A DNA stretch of 64,000 bases from Prevotella sp. HUN102 (GCF_000688375.1 NZ_JIAF01000004.1:1798001-1862000); one strand, 5' to 3'. Shown: positions 1 to 9,219, numbered from the stretch's first letter. Program-made: numbers and translations. The notes: generated from the sequence alone by a model not told the origin.

Positions 1-747
1 AGAGAACTCTCGGTCCTGCATAAATGTTCAGAAAGGACAATACGCAGGAAACTAAAGTTGGTGGCAGGCAGCTTTACCCCTTCCTATCCTAAGGAAGCAA
101 CAATCATAATGGACACGACCTATTTCTCCAGAACATTTGGTGTTATGCTGTTTCAGGATGCAACTTCTGGAAAAATCCTTTATCGCAGGTTTGTCAGGAA
201 TGAAACCAACAAGGACTATCTCTCAGGACTTAAATATATACAAGCTGGTGGAACAAAGATAAAGGCAGTAGTCCGCGGTGGACACACTGGGCTTTTGCAG
301 GCTATAACCTCCTGTCCTGTACAGACGTGTCAGTTTCATCAACTACAAATCATCAGAAGGCTTCTGACAAGTAAGCCTCATCTGCCTGCAAGTATAGAAT
401 TGCTGGCATTGATAAGAAAGATGTTTACCGTCGGCAAGGAGCGGTTTTTAATAGAATTTGATAAATGGTGTGCCTTATGGGAAGATTTCTAGGATGAAAG
501 AGCTACTTTGGCATCAGGCAAGACTACTTATACACACAGACGACTTAGAACTGCAAGAAGGTCTATAAGCACACACCTCAAGTGGCTCTTTACATATGAA
601 GAATATCCAGAAACTAACATACCCAACACAACCAATATATTAGAGGGGTACAACTCACAACTTAAAAGAGCCTTACTGAGTCATAACGGATTAAACGAAA
701 CCAACAAAAAGAAGTTTATTGATGGGGGCCTGAATATAACAAAGTAG
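1..747 (+). pseudogene. IS256-like transposase remnant, 5'-truncated by window edge and interrupted by an amber stop
   Basis: The reading frame is open from base 1, stops at a TAG at 490-492, and continues in the same frame to a stop at 745-747, so one nonsense codon splits a single protein. A DDE-type transposase core is visible. The first acidic residue lies in MDTTYF (about 108-125) and the last in NTTNILEGYNSQLK (about 625-665). The position where related proteins carry the second catalytic Asp (usually followed by G-R/H) reads VVRGGHTG, with Gly instead. The style matches the 'IS256-like, variant Zn-binding' transposases I know from Bacteroidota; the family name is from memory. The stop codon plus the lost Asp suggest an inactive copy. 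The N-terminal part lies outside the window. Confidence 0.8.
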
Positions 748-824
748 GCTGGGATGTGCCAGCCTACCATATTTGTCCATTACGAACATTTGGAGCTTTT
801 TCAGCCTACCAAATGTCCATTACG
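744..824 (+). repeat. Probable right end of the insertion sequence: hairpin plus 40-base-spaced direct repeats
   Basis: The transposase stop lies inside a 9-bp perfect hairpin (GTAGGCTGG 744-752 with CCAGCCTAC 759-767). Just downstream, the words CAGCCTACCA and TGTCCATTACG each occur twice: 760-769 and 802-811, and 774-784 and 814-824. The second word repeats at exactly 40 bases. Such subterminal repeats are typical of transposase-binding ends. The outer boundary and any target duplication cannot be fixed without the left end. Confidence 0.5.
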
Positions 825-862
825 CCTTTATTTCTTCTTTAGATATAGTTAAATAAAATAAT

Positions 863-900
863 CTCCCCGAAATATTTCTATATTTTCGGGGAGTTTTATT
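863..900. terminator. Bidirectional intrinsic terminator between the transposase remnant and the cupin gene
   Basis: CTCCCCGAAA (863-872) pairs with TTTCGGGGAG (884-893) around a short AT-rich loop. A T-rich run follows on the plus strand (TTTTATTT) and A-rich bases precede it, giving a T-rich run on the minus strand as well. It would end the cupin transcript on the minus strand. Confidence 0.75.
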
Positions 901-950
901 TATCTTTAAATCTCTGGCTATTGTAAGAGAAAGTAAACATTAAGGCTAAA

Positions 951-1283
951 TTAACCTAATGTAGGAACAACGGCAAAGTAGATTACATCGTGGTCTGTCT
1001 TGTTTTCAAACCAGTGCTGATGTCCGTTAGGGCAGTAATGCACTTGTCCCATCTTGATTATTTCTTCTGAACCATCATAGTGTACTGTAAGTTCGCCACT
1101 TACTACATACATTACTTCAAATGAACCAGCGTGTGGATGTTTGCCACTTTTTGGACCGGGGCGTAGGGTAGAGTACATAATTCTGGCTCTGTCGTCTACG
1201 TAGTTTCGAGTGTCAAGTCTGCCTTCGCCTCCTTTGAATCCTTCAATATGTTCTTCTGCTATTTTTTCAAAATCAATTTTCAT
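951..1283 (-). CDS. Small single-domain cupin protein
   Basis: A 110-residue protein that is essentially one cupin barrel. The metal-binding first motif is visible as GKHPHAGSFEVMYVVSGE (about residues 47-64), with two His and a Glu, and the second motif as CPNGHQHWFENK (about 83-94). The family includes metal-dependent enzymes and small-molecule sensors, so the substrate is unknown. There is no signal peptide, so it is cytoplasmic. It has its own -7 box 25 bases upstream and a terminator downstream, so it is monocistronic. The nearby TonB receptor points the same way but is separated from it by a terminator. Family assignment is sure; function is not. Confidence 0.85.
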   Translation of the reverse strand: MKIDFEKIAEEHIEGFKGGEGRLDTRNYVDDRARIMYSTLRPGPKSGKHPHAGSFEVMYVVSGELTVHYDGSEEIIKMGQVHYCPNGHQHWFENKTDHDVIYFAVVPTLG

Positions 1284-1307
1284 AATCCTTTATTTTAGAG
1301 TTTAAGA

Positions 1308-1315
1308 CAAAGGTA
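1308..1315 (-). promoter_or_regulatory. Promoter -7 box for the cupin gene
   Basis: On the minus strand this reads TACCTTTG, matching the Bacteroidota TAnnTTTG box, 25 bases before the cupin ATG. Confidence 0.6.
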
Positions 1316-1351
1316 ATAAAAAAGATGGATACTCAAAAGGGTATCCATCTT
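1316..1351 (-). terminator. Terminator of the TonB-dependent receptor gene
   Basis: An 11-bp perfect stem (1322-1332 with 1341-1351, AAGATGGATAC/GTATCCATCTT) is followed on the minus strand by TTTTATTA. It lies 24 bases past the receptor stop. Confidence 0.8.
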
Positions 1352-1374
1352 TATTTTATTTGAAAGAATGTTCT

Positions 1375-4300
1375 TTAGAACGTGTACTTCAAACCAAGCT
1401 GACCACGCCAACGGCTGAAGATATCGCTGTAATCGCGATTAGCATATCCACCTGTGAACTGATAAACACCTGCACCACGATAGGTTACTGGATTATAGTA
1501 AACACCGAAGCCGTCTCCGTGAGTATGTCCCCAATCCTTATTCAAGAGGTTACCAAGGTTAAGAATATCGAAAGTAAGCTCGATAGAGTTCAACTGACCT
1601 GCAACCTTGAAGCTGTATTTCTGGCCGAAGTGCAAATCGAAATGATGCTCAAAAGCGAGATTGTCAGCATAACGCTCATAAAATTCGCCTCTGTGTTCGC
1701 TCATATAAGAGTCGCCTGCAATCCATTCCTTCAATAATTGTCTTTGCATCTCTGGAGTTAAGGTCTTTCCGTGAGTATCACCGAATACTCTGTTTGTGAG
1801 TGCATTTACGTTATATGAAGTTTCTTCAAACTGCATCTTGTCTATCTGAGCGTCAGTTGGAATGTAGAAGAGGTCATTTCCGTTTGCTCCATCTTCATTA
1901 ACATCACCATAATAGTATAATGTATATGGAGAGCCACTTCGAGCAGAATAAATCAAACCGATAGTAGTCTGCCATTGTTTCTGTGTACCATACTGAAGGT
2001 GGTAGTAAGCTGAAGCCTGAATACGGTGAGGAACATTGTAAGCCGAATTGCCAAGTTCAGGATCATTAGGATTTCTATAAGTATAGTTGTAACGCCAGTT
2101 GCTTTCTGCCACAGAGCTACCACCATTGTTTACACTCTTAGACTTTGTCCAAGTATAGCTGGCCATCAAGTCGAGACCGAAATCGAAGTGTTTCTCGGCC
2201 TTCATTGAGAGGTTTACTGTGTATCCCTTGCTGGTATTGTACAATCCATAGACATTATTATAAGGTGTACCTGAAGTAACCTTTGAATATAAAGGACGGT
2301 TGTCCCAACTCAATGTAGGATACTTCTGACCGAACGTCTGACCAGTTCCTTCGTATGCAAGGTTCTTATAGAGAATGTCGTTCAATGTCTTTGAATAGAT
2401 AGCTTCTGCTGTCCAGTCGATGCCAAGTGCCTTGAAGTCGAAGCCAAGATTGAATCTTAGGTTTTGAGCAAACTTGAAGTTCTTGTCGTAAACATTGACT
2501 GTCTGGCTGCCTGCTGCACTTGCTGTGGCAACATTAGGCTCCTGATTATTTGGGTCAAGCAAAAGATTGATTCCCTTTGGACGGTTCAGATAGTAGGTAG
2601 ACATCTGAATACCTGTGTTGGAGAAATTGTTGCTGATCCAAACGAATGGGATACGTCCTGTGAAGATACCTGCACCACCTCGGAGGATGTACTTACGGTC
2701 ATTCTGGATATCCCAACGGAAACCTACGCGTGGACTCCAGAGAGGAGTGCTTGAAAGTTTTTGATTGGTCTTTACTCCCCAACCTCTGTTTGCAGCATAT
2801 TCGTTGAATGGAGCATTCTCGGAAGGAGTGTCGAAGAAGATAGGGATTTCCATACGCAAACCATAAGTCAGTTGGAAATTGTTGGAAGCATTCCACTTGT
2901 CCTGTGCATAGAATCCCAACTGCGCTGCACCAAAAGTTGCCGCCCAGCGAGGGTCTCCGGTAACATCGGTATTTGCGTGACCGTAACGGTATGTATTGAA
3001 ATAGGCACGCTTAGGATCGATTGCACCAGCCATATAATCTGTATAATATCTATTGAATTCATCAACAGTCTGGAAACTATATGTTCCATAAAGATCCTGA
3101 ATAAACAGGTTTGAGAACTTATAAATTTCGTTGTGTGTACCGAAAGTGAACGTATGGTTACCCTTGTACCAAGTCAGATTGTCCTCGATAGTCCAGATAT
3201 CCTGATCCAACGAATTGGCCATTGACGAACGTTCGTTACCCAAATTGATGGTACCTCCACCGACACCGCTGATAGAAATTGATGGGAACGGAGAACCAAC
3301 AGCTCTTTGGTCGCGAACTCTTACATAACTTACACGAGCTTCATTACTGATAGTAGGGGAGAGGCGGCTTTGCAACTCTGCGATAAATGAGTTGGTAACA
3401 CTCTTGAATGGATAACTATAAAGGTTGTCGTTCAGTGCCGTGCGGCCTCCACCATTATTCAACTGCTTGGCATTAACAAGACTCCATCTGAAAGTAGCCT
3501 TGTTGAATTCGTTAATATTCCAGTCTAATTTAATACCACCTTTCTGACTCTTGGAATAAATATCCTCTGTGGTAAAAGCACCGGGATAGACTACGCCTTG
3601 CTTGTTCGCCATATCCTGAAGTTTTCCGATAATGTCGGTAGCCTGACTCATATCTACACGTGAATCAGCTGAACCGTATGCATAGAGGTTCGGATACGAC
3701 TTGTCATTCATTTCGTAGTTGGCGAAGAAGAAGAGCTTGTCCTTAATGATAGGACCACCAAAAGTTACACCCCAGTTGTAATCTCTTTCTTCATTGTACT
3801 TTGGTGCATATCCACTTCCGTCAGCCAATTTATAATGGTGTCCCATCAAGTTCTGATTGTAACCATATCCATACAAACTGCCGTGGAATTGATTCGTACC
3901 ACTTTTTGTGATAGCATTGATAGAACCACCGGTAAAACCACTCTGACGAACATCGAACGGGGCAACGTTTACCTGAATTTGCTCAATGGTTTCCATTGAC
4001 ACAGGTTGCGCACCAGCCTGACCTCCATTGGAGCCATTTGAGGTCAAACCGAAAACGTCATTGTTTGCAGCACCGTCAATAAGGAATTGGTTGTAACGGT
4101 TGTTTGTACCTGCAAACGACATTGCACCAGAACTGGTAGTTGTCAATTGTGGATTCAAACGGGCCACGTCTGCAATACCGTGATTAATACTTGGCATTTC
4201 TGCAATCTGTCTTGCGTTGAGACTTTGAGCAGCACCGGTTTTGGTTGCATTGATACCCGCAACTCCGGTAACGATAACTTCTTGAAGTTCTTTGGTGTCT

Positions 4301-4626
4301 TGTTCCATAGCACAAGACAAGTCTTCAGTCTCACCCAAACGGAGATTTACACCATTGAATGTTTTTGTTTGCTGACCAATGTAGGCAACTTCAACCTTGT
4401 ATGGTCCACCAACACGCATACCTTGAATAGTATAGCGGCCGTCAATGTTTGTTACAGCTCGGTAAACAGTGCCCGAAGGTTGGTGCGTAGCTGTAACAGT
4501 AGCTCCGATTACATCCTCGCCTTGAGACGTAATCTTTCCACTAATTCCAGAAGTTGTAATCTGTGCCATAACTGAAGTGGCTAAGGCAAAAAAACTTACA
4601 ACTATAAAGAATAATCTTCTTTGCAT
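1375..4626 (-). CDS. Oar-like TonB-dependent outer membrane receptor
   Basis: A 1083-residue outer membrane protein. A signal peptide (residues 1-21, ending SVMAQ) is followed by a carboxypeptidase-regulatory-like beta-sandwich (about 24-112; GISGKITSQGEDVIGATV) and a plug domain. The plug starts near LQEVIVTGV and includes FLIDGAANNDVFG, as in Oar/TonB receptors. A long beta-barrel follows and ends in LKYTF, an aromatic C-terminus used by the BAM machinery. The family imports or exports substrates using TonB energy. No SusD partner, sensor or sigma factor is adjacent, so the substrate is unknown. The length is normal for Oar-like members (about 1000-1100). Confidence 0.93.
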   Translation of the reverse strand: MQRRLFFIVVSFFALATSVMAQITTSGISGKITSQGEDVIGATVTATHQPSGTVYRAVTNIDGRYTIQGMRVGGPYKVEVAYIGQQTKTFNGVNLRLGETEDLSCAMEQDTKELQEVIVTGVAGINATKTGAAQSLNARQIAEMPSINHGIADVARLNPQLTTTSSGAMSFAGTNNRYNQFLIDGAANNDVFGLTSNGSNGGQAGAQPVSMETIEQIQVNVAPFDVRQSGFTGGSINAITKSGTNQFHGSLYGYGYNQNLMGHHYKLADGSGYAPKYNEERDYNWGVTFGGPIIKDKLFFFANYEMNDKSYPNLYAYGSADSRVDMSQATDIIGKLQDMANKQGVVYPGAFTTEDIYSKSQKGGIKLDWNINEFNKATFRWSLVNAKQLNNGGGRTALNDNLYSYPFKSVTNSFIAELQSRLSPTISNEARVSYVRVRDQRAVGSPFPSISISGVGGGTINLGNERSSMANSLDQDIWTIEDNLTWYKGNHTFTFGTHNEIYKFSNLFIQDLYGTYSFQTVDEFNRYYTDYMAGAIDPKRAYFNTYRYGHANTDVTGDPRWAATFGAAQLGFYAQDKWNASNNFQLTYGLRMEIPIFFDTPSENAPFNEYAANRGWGVKTNQKLSSTPLWSPRVGFRWDIQNDRKYILRGGAGIFTGRIPFVWISNNFSNTGIQMSTYYLNRPKGINLLLDPNNQEPNVATASAAGSQTVNVYDKNFKFAQNLRFNLGFDFKALGIDWTAEAIYSKTLNDILYKNLAYEGTGQTFGQKYPTLSWDNRPLYSKVTSGTPYNNVYGLYNTSKGYTVNLSMKAEKHFDFGLDLMASYTWTKSKSVNNGGSSVAESNWRYNYTYRNPNDPELGNSAYNVPHRIQASAYYHLQYGTQKQWQTTIGLIYSARSGSPYTLYYYGDVNEDGANGNDLFYIPTDAQIDKMQFEETSYNVNALTNRVFGDTHGKTLTPEMQRQLLKEWIAGDSYMSEHRGEFYERYADNLAFEHHFDLHFGQKYSFKVAGQLNSIELTFDILNLGNLLNKDWGHTHGDGFGVYYNPVTYRGAGVYQFTGGYANRDYSDIFSRWRGQLGLKYTF

Positions 4627-4671
4627 AATTGTTTAAATTAAAGGATTATAACGTTTATTTGTATTATGCTG

Positions 4672-4679
4672 CAAATATA
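4672..4679 (-). promoter_or_regulatory. Promoter -7 box for the TonB-dependent receptor
   Basis: The minus strand reads TATATTTG, a match to TAnnTTTG, leaving a leader of about 40 bases before the ATG at 4626. Confidence 0.6.
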
Positions 4680-4935
4680 CCTATAATTTATTGAAACAGC
4701 ACTACAAATTTATTAAAACTTTAAAAATAAGCTAATAAGTTAAACTAAACCTGAAATACTCTGTATATGCAAGGAAGATAAAATTATTATTTAATTAATT
4801 ATTTATCATAATCATCATTATGTGATTATTGTGCTTTCACTTCATAATATTCATTTGGTTATTATGTATTCTAATACATCCAGTCTTTATTCAGCTAACA
4901 ATTCGGAATTTATATAACGCTTAATTGTTTTCAGC

Positions 4936-5065
4936 TTGTAAGTAGCTGAAAGTCAGCTATTAATATCTTGATTTTTTAAAGTGCGAAGAATGCGTTCTAA
5001 TCTTCGTAAAAATGGAATGCAAACGTGCGAAGATTGCAAGGCTTTCTTCGGTTACTTGGAAATCA
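4936..5065 (+). repeat. Dispersed palindromic intergenic repeat, copy A
   Basis: This is a copy of a repeat family also found near 19.9, 28.8, 44.1 and 59.8 kb. A left tag TTGTAAGT..CTGAAAGTCA (4936-4955) is followed after about 25 bases by GTGCGAAGAATGCG, then by inverted words (ATCTTCG, GCGAAGATTGC, CTTTCTTCG). A right tag GGTTACTTGGAAATCA ends it near 5065. The tags are inverted relative to each other. The copy sits in the 870-base divergent gap between the receptor and pflB. The remaining sequence there is AT-rich with no coding signal, apart from the pfl control region. Confidence 0.7.
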
Positions 5066-5212
5066 CGTTTCAATCACTCTGAAATACTATATTGTTTTAA
5101 CGGATTAGGATAATGAAATTACTGTGAAGAAATAAACGAAAAGTATAAGTACATAAAACAAGATACAAGGAAAAATTATTCAATCTATGGTTTTCATAAA
5201 AGACAACGATAG

Positions 5213-5390
5213 ATACCTAATGTTAGTATTAAACAAGGTTTTGAACATCTATTTTGCTAAGCATAGATAGCATTTTGCAGTTATAAGTTATGATTATATA
5301 CCTACTATTAGGTATTGACAAGGAGTTATTATAGCATTTCTGCACACTAAGAAAAACTTGTGCAGTACAAAATACTAAAATTTAAGTATT
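5213..5390. promoter_or_regulatory. Three similar imperfect palindromes upstream of pflB (candidate operators)
   Basis: Three sites share an ATAC...GTATT pattern: ATACCTAATGTTAGTATT (5213-5230), ATACCTACTATTAGGTATT (5298-5316) and AATACTAAAATTTAAGTATT (5371-5390). Each is close to its own reverse complement. The third ends on the TTG (5389-5391) that would serve as the -33 element. This layout fits a dimeric regulator of anaerobic or redox control, but I cannot name it; the sites do not match the classical FNR or Rex consensus. Confidence 0.45.
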
Positions 5391-5419
5391 GTGAAAAATG
5401 TGCAAACCGACTAACTTTG
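5389..5419 (+). promoter_or_regulatory. pflB promoter
   Basis: The -7 box TAACTTTG (5412-5419) has a TTG about 20 bases upstream (5389-5391), the normal Bacteroidota arrangement. The leader is about 75 bases long. Confidence 0.65.
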
Positions 5420-5436
5420 CACACAAATTTATTAAC

Positions 5437-5468
5437 AGCCAATTGCGATGCTCAAATTGCAGTTGGCT
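5437..5468 (+). promoter_or_regulatory. Stem-loop in the pflB leader
   Basis: AGCCAATTGC (5437-5446) pairs with GCAGTTGGCT (5459-5468) with one mismatch, 32 bases before the start codon. It may stabilise the mRNA; no U run follows, so it is not a terminator. Confidence 0.45.
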
Positions 5469-5500
5469 AAGTTCTTTACCAAAACATATAACATTCAAGT

Positions 5501-7747
5501 ATGAGAAAAGAATGGAGAGGTTTCACAGGCACGAAGTGGCTTGATGAAGTCAATATGCGCGAATTTATCCAGAACAACTACACGGCTTACGATGGCGACG
5601 AATCGTTCCTTGCTGAACCAACTGAAGCAACTGATAAGCTTTGGGGAAGACTGAAGGAATTGCAGAAAGAAGAGCGTGCCAAGGGTGGTGTTCTCGATAT
5701 GGAAACAGAAATAGTTTCCAGTATGACTGCATACGGCCCCGGCTATATCAGTGAAGAAATGAAGGACTTGGAGAAAATTGTTGGTCTTCAGACTGACAAG
5801 CCTCTGAAGCGTGCCTTTATGCCATACGGTGGTATCAAGATGGCTGAACAGGCTTGTACTACTTATGGTTACACTCCATCTGAGAAACTTCACGAAATCT
5901 TCACAAAATACTGCAAGACTCACAACGACGGCGTATTTGATGGCTATACAGACGAGATGAAACTCGTTCGCCACAATCATATTCTTACCGGTCTGCCTGA
6001 TACATACGGTCGTGGCCGTATCGTGGGCGACTATCGCCGTGTTGCTCTTTATGGTGTAGACTTCCTGATTGAAGAGAAGAAGAAAGACCTTCGCAACTGT
6101 GGTTGCGGTGTGATGACTGACAACATCATCCGTCTTCGTGAGGAAATTTCAATGCAGATCAAGGCATTGAAGGAAATGAAAGAAATGGCAAAAATCTACG
6201 GCTACGACATTTCTATGCCTGCAAGCAATGCTCGCGAGGCTGTTCAGTGGCTCTACTTCGGCTATCTTTCAGCCATCAAGACACAGAATGGTGCCGCTAT
6301 GTCGGTTGGCCGTATTTCGACTTTCCTTGACATCTATATCCAGCGCGACTTCGCAGAAGGTACATTGAACGAAGCTGAAGCACAGGAGCTGATAGACCAT
6401 TTGGTAATGAAGTTCCGTATGGTTAAATTCGCTCGTATTCCTTCTTACAACCAGTTGTTCTCAGGCGACCCAGTATGGGCTACTTTGGAAATGGCAGGTT
6501 TGGGTATGGACGGCCGTTCTATGGTTACAAAGAATGACTTCCGTTTCCTCCACACATTGGAGAATATGGGTCCTTCGCCAGAACCAAACCTCACAGTACT
6601 CTACTCCCCTGCCCTTCCTGAAGGCTTCAAGAAGTATGCGGCAAAGATTTCTATCACAACAAGCTCCATCCAGTACGAAAACGACGAAGTTATGCGTCCG
6701 GTTTGGGGTGATGACTACTCTATCTGCTGCTGCGTTTCTGCAACACAGACTGGTAAGGAAATGCAGTTCTTCGGTGCTCGTGCCAACCTTGCTAAGTGCT
6801 TGACTTATGCTATTAGTGGTGGTGTTGATCACAAGACACGCGAACAGTGTGGTCCTGCACTTCGTCCAATCGAAGGCGACGTTGTAACTTACGAGGAATT
6901 TATGCCTAAGTTTATGGATATGATGGAATGGCTCGCTGGTGTTTACGTAAACACACTGAACCTTATCCATTATATGCACGACAAGTACTTCTACGAAGCT
7001 GCTGAGTTGGCATTGATTGATACCGATGTTCGTCGTACTTTCGCTACTGGTATTGCCGGATTCAGCCACGTAGTTGATTCTATTTGCGCTATCAAGTACG
7101 CTAAGGTTAATATCATCCGTGATGAAACTGGCTTCCCTCTCGAGTTCAAGACCGAAGGAGAGTTCCCACGCTATGGTAACGATGACGACCGTGCAGACGA
7201 AATTGCAGTATGGTTGCTCAAGACATTTATGAACATGATCAGAAAGCATCATACCTATCGTGATTCTGAACCTACAACAAGTATCCTTACCATTACTTCA
7301 AACGTAGTTTACGGCAAGTACACTCCAAATATGCCTGACGGCCGTCCAGACGGTGCTCCTCTTGCTCCCGGTGCCAACCCATCATACGGTGCAGAGCAAA
7401 ACGGTCTTTTGGCATCTTTGAACTCTGTGTCCAAATTGCCTTACGAATATGCACTCGACGGTATTTCAAATACTCAGACCATTGCTCCAAGCACACTCGG
7501 TCATAATGTTGAGGAGCAGACAAATACACTCGTAGGTGTAATGGACGGCTACTTCGGTCGCGGTGCTCACCACCTGAACGTAAACGTGTTCGGTGTAGAG
7601 AAACTTATCGACTGTATGGAGCATCCTGAAAAGGAAGAATATGCTAACTTTACTATCCGTGTAAGTGGTTACGCAGTTAAGTTTATCGACTTGACACGCG
7701 AACAGCAGGAAGACGTAATTGCACGTCAAGCACACGGCAAGATGTAA
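5501..7747 (+). CDS. pflB: Formate C-acetyltransferase (pyruvate formate-lyase)
   Basis: A 748-residue glycyl radical enzyme that cleaves pyruvate with CoA to acetyl-CoA and formate in the cytoplasm under anaerobic conditions. The catalytic Cys pair lies in a run of three Cys (409-411, within SICCCVSAT); by alignment with the E. coli enzyme the last two are the active pair. The glycyl radical site is VSGYAV with Gly723, after the usual [16 protein letters not shown] stretch. The length is normal. The activase gene follows, and a complex leader with palindromes and a hairpin precedes it, which suggests tight control. Confidence 0.98.
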   Translation: MRKEWRGFTGTKWLDEVNMREFIQNNYTAYDGDESFLAEPTEATDKLWGRLKELQKEERAKGGVLDMETEIVSSMTAYGPGYISEEMKDLEKIVGLQTDKPLKRAFMPYGGIKMAEQACTTYGYTPSEKLHEIFTKYCKTHNDGVFDGYTDEMKLVRHNHILTGLPDTYGRGRIVGDYRRVALYGVDFLIEEKKKDLRNCGCGVMTDNIIRLREEISMQIKALKEMKEMAKIYGYDISMPASNAREAVQWLYFGYLSAIKTQNGAAMSVGRISTFLDIYIQRDFAEGTLNEAEAQELIDHLVMKFRMVKFARIPSYNQLFSGDPVWATLEMAGLGMDGRSMVTKNDFRFLHTLENMGPSPEPNLTVLYSPALPEGFKKYAAKISITTSSIQYENDEVMRPVWGDDYSICCCVSATQTGKEMQFFGARANLAKCLTYAISGGVDHKTREQCGPALRPIEGDVVTYEEFMPKFMDMMEWLAGVYVNTLNLIHYMHDKYFYEAAELALIDTDVRRTFATGIAGFSHVVDSICAIKYAKVNIIRDETGFPLEFKTEGEFPRYGNDDDRADEIAVWLLKTFMNMIRKHHTYRDSEPTTSILTITSNVVYGKYTPNMPDGRPDGAPLAPGANPSYGAEQNGLLASLNSVSKLPYEYALDGISNTQTIAPSTLGHNVEEQTNTLVGVMDGYFGRGAHHLNVNVFGVEKLIDCMEHPEKEEYANFTIRVSGYAVKFIDLTREQQEDVIARQAHGKM

Positions 7748-7835
7748 AACTCCCCCACTCTTTCCCGATAAAAGGAAAGAAGGGAAAACCATAAATGCCT
7801 GTCAGATGTGATTTGAAATATAATCCATAAATGTT

Positions 7836-7843
7836 TATATTTG
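7836..7843 (+). promoter_or_regulatory. Possible separate promoter for pflA
   Basis: TATATTTG matches the -7 consensus and lies 92 bases before the pflA ATG, upstream of the hairpin at 7881-7911. Confidence 0.4.
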
Positions 7844-7880
7844 CTTATCACAGCCTTTCAGCGCATTAATATCCTAAAAT

Positions 7881-7911
7881 AATTGGGCACACATTGCCCA
7901 ATTATTTTTTT
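7881..7911 (+). terminator. Terminator between pflB and pflA
   Basis: AATTGGGCA (7881-7889) pairs with TGCCCAATT (7895-7903), followed by ATTTTTTTTAT. The U run ends only about 23 bases before the pflA start, so read-through or partial termination would set the ratio of lyase to activase. Confidence 0.75.
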
Positions 7912-7934
7912 ATCAATCACAGAACAGAAACATT

Positions 7935-8747
7935 ATGACAGCAACTGATAGCAAAGATTTACTTTCCACTCCCAAAATGGAAGATTATGAACTTGAAACT
8001 TCCAATGCTATGGAATCGATAAAGGCACGTGTACATTCAACCGAATCATTTGGTTCTGTCGATGGACCGGGTATTCGTTTCATCGTCTTCCTGAAAGGAT
8101 GCGCAATGCGCTGTCGCTACTGCCATAATCCAGATACGTGGGATGTGAAGTCTGACCAGTTGATGACTGCTGACGAACTTCTTTCGCAGGCTGTTAAGTA
8201 TCGCAGCTATTGGGGAAAAGAAGGAGGAATAACTGTCAGTGGCGGCGAGTCTTTGTTGCAGATAGACTTCCTTATTGAGTTTTTCCGCAAAGCAAAGGCG
8301 CAAGGTATCCATACTTGTCTGGACACTTCTGCTCAACCCTTCCGTCGGACAGGAATATTCTTTGAAAAGTTTGAAGAATTAATGCGTTATACCGATTTGC
8401 TATTGTTTGATATTAAACATATAGACTCAGTTGAACACAAGAAACTTACGGGTTGGCCAAATGAGAATATTCTCGACTGTGCGCGTTATCTGTCCGAAAT
8501 AAACAAGCCTGTTTGGATTCGCCACGTTCTCGTTCCTACTATCACTGATAAGGATGAATTCCTTTATCGTATGCGTGATTTCATCTCAACACTCCAAAAT
8601 GTTGCAAAGATAGAAGTCCTCCCCTATCACGCTCTCGGCGTTTATAAATGGGAAAACCTCAATATTCCTTATTCATTAAAGGACATTAATCCCCCATCTG
8701 AAGAACGTGTTCAGAATGCTTTGCAGATATTGGAAGGACAAAAGTAA
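7935..8747 (+). CDS. pflA: Pyruvate formate-lyase activating enzyme (radical SAM)
   Basis: A 270-residue radical SAM enzyme that installs the glycyl radical on PflB. The [4Fe-4S] motif CAMRCRYC gives Cys56, Cys60 and Cys63, followed by HNPDTW. The N-terminal landmark HSTESFGSVDGPGIRF is typical, and the SAM-binding TVSGGES is present. Residues 1-25 extend beyond usual homologues, so translation may instead begin at the ATG at 8010 (MESIKARVHS). It lies 187 bases downstream of pflB, separated by a terminator-like hairpin. Confidence 0.96.
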   Translation: MTATDSKDLLSTPKMEDYELETSNAMESIKARVHSTESFGSVDGPGIRFIVFLKGCAMRCRYCHNPDTWDVKSDQLMTADELLSQAVKYRSYWGKEGGITVSGGESLLQIDFLIEFFRKAKAQGIHTCLDTSAQPFRRTGIFFEKFEELMRYTDLLLFDIKHIDSVEHKKLTGWPNENILDCARYLSEINKPVWIRHVLVPTITDKDEFLYRMRDFISTLQNVAKIEVLPYHALGVYKWENLNIPYSLKDINPPSEERVQNALQILEGQK

Positions 8748-8879
8748 TGAATGTGAACCACGCTACTTCATCGTTAGTTCGTCAAGAATGCTATGAGCAG
8801 GAATTTAGACCATATCGAACTGGAGAAAAAGGATTATTAAAGAATCTGCTTTTAAAGTGGAGAGTTCAACTTTTTTCAG

Positions 8880-8887
8880 TATCTTTG
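8880..8887 (+). promoter_or_regulatory. Promoter -7 box almost abutting the next start codon
   Basis: TATCTTTG is followed by GCAC and similar bases, and the ATG of the next gene begins at 8893. Transcription would start at or within a few bases of the ATG, implying a leaderless or near-leaderless mRNA. Confidence 0.6.
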
Positions 8888-8892
8888 CACGT

Positions 8893-9219
8893 ATGACAAA
8901 CGAAGAATTTGAAAAGATATGGCAGGAAAACCGAGGAAAAGTGCTTGCCAACGACGATGAATATCAGCGCATCTCAAAGAGTTATCTCAGTTGGGGATGG
9001 GCTGATTATATTATATTAATAGGTGGATTTGTTATCTTTGAGAACTTTATTCAGGGTTTCGGATTACATATCATACTCCAATATCTGTTGGCTTTGATTG
9101 GAATGGTAATGATTTGGTTGGGTTATAGAATTATCAAAGCAAGAATGGGGAGCAAGAAAACGCTTGAGGAAGTAGAAAGCAGAGTGAGGGAAAAATACAG
9201 AATGACTTTGAGAAAATAA
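8893..9219 (+). CDS. Small membrane protein with two predicted transmembrane helices
   Basis: A protein of 108 residues that I do not recognise. A charged N-terminus (TNEEFEKIWQENRGK) is followed by two hydrophobic stretches (about residues 35-50 and 54-75; IILIGGFVIFENF, ILQYLLALIGMVMIWLGY). The tail is basic and probably coiled-coil (KTLEEVESRVREKYR). The frame is open further upstream, but those codons overlap the promoter, so the ATG at 8893 is chosen. It stands alone between pflA and the convergent uracil permease. Confidence 0.65.
   Translation: MTNEEFEKIWQENRGKVLANDDEYQRISKSYLSWGWADYIILIGGFVIFENFIQGFGLHIILQYLLALIGMVMIWLGYRIIKARMGSKKTLEEVESRVREKYRMTLRK

Noticed and set aside
5389..5407. 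Rex or FNR site in the pflB promoter
   Set aside because: TTGTGAAAAATGTGCAAA has only a half match to Rex and no FNR palindrome.
6461..7252. Long open frame of 263 codons on the minus strand inside pflB
   Set aside because: It lies entirely inside a certain gene, has Cys-rich low-similarity composition and no promoter; it is a shadow of pflB codon bias.
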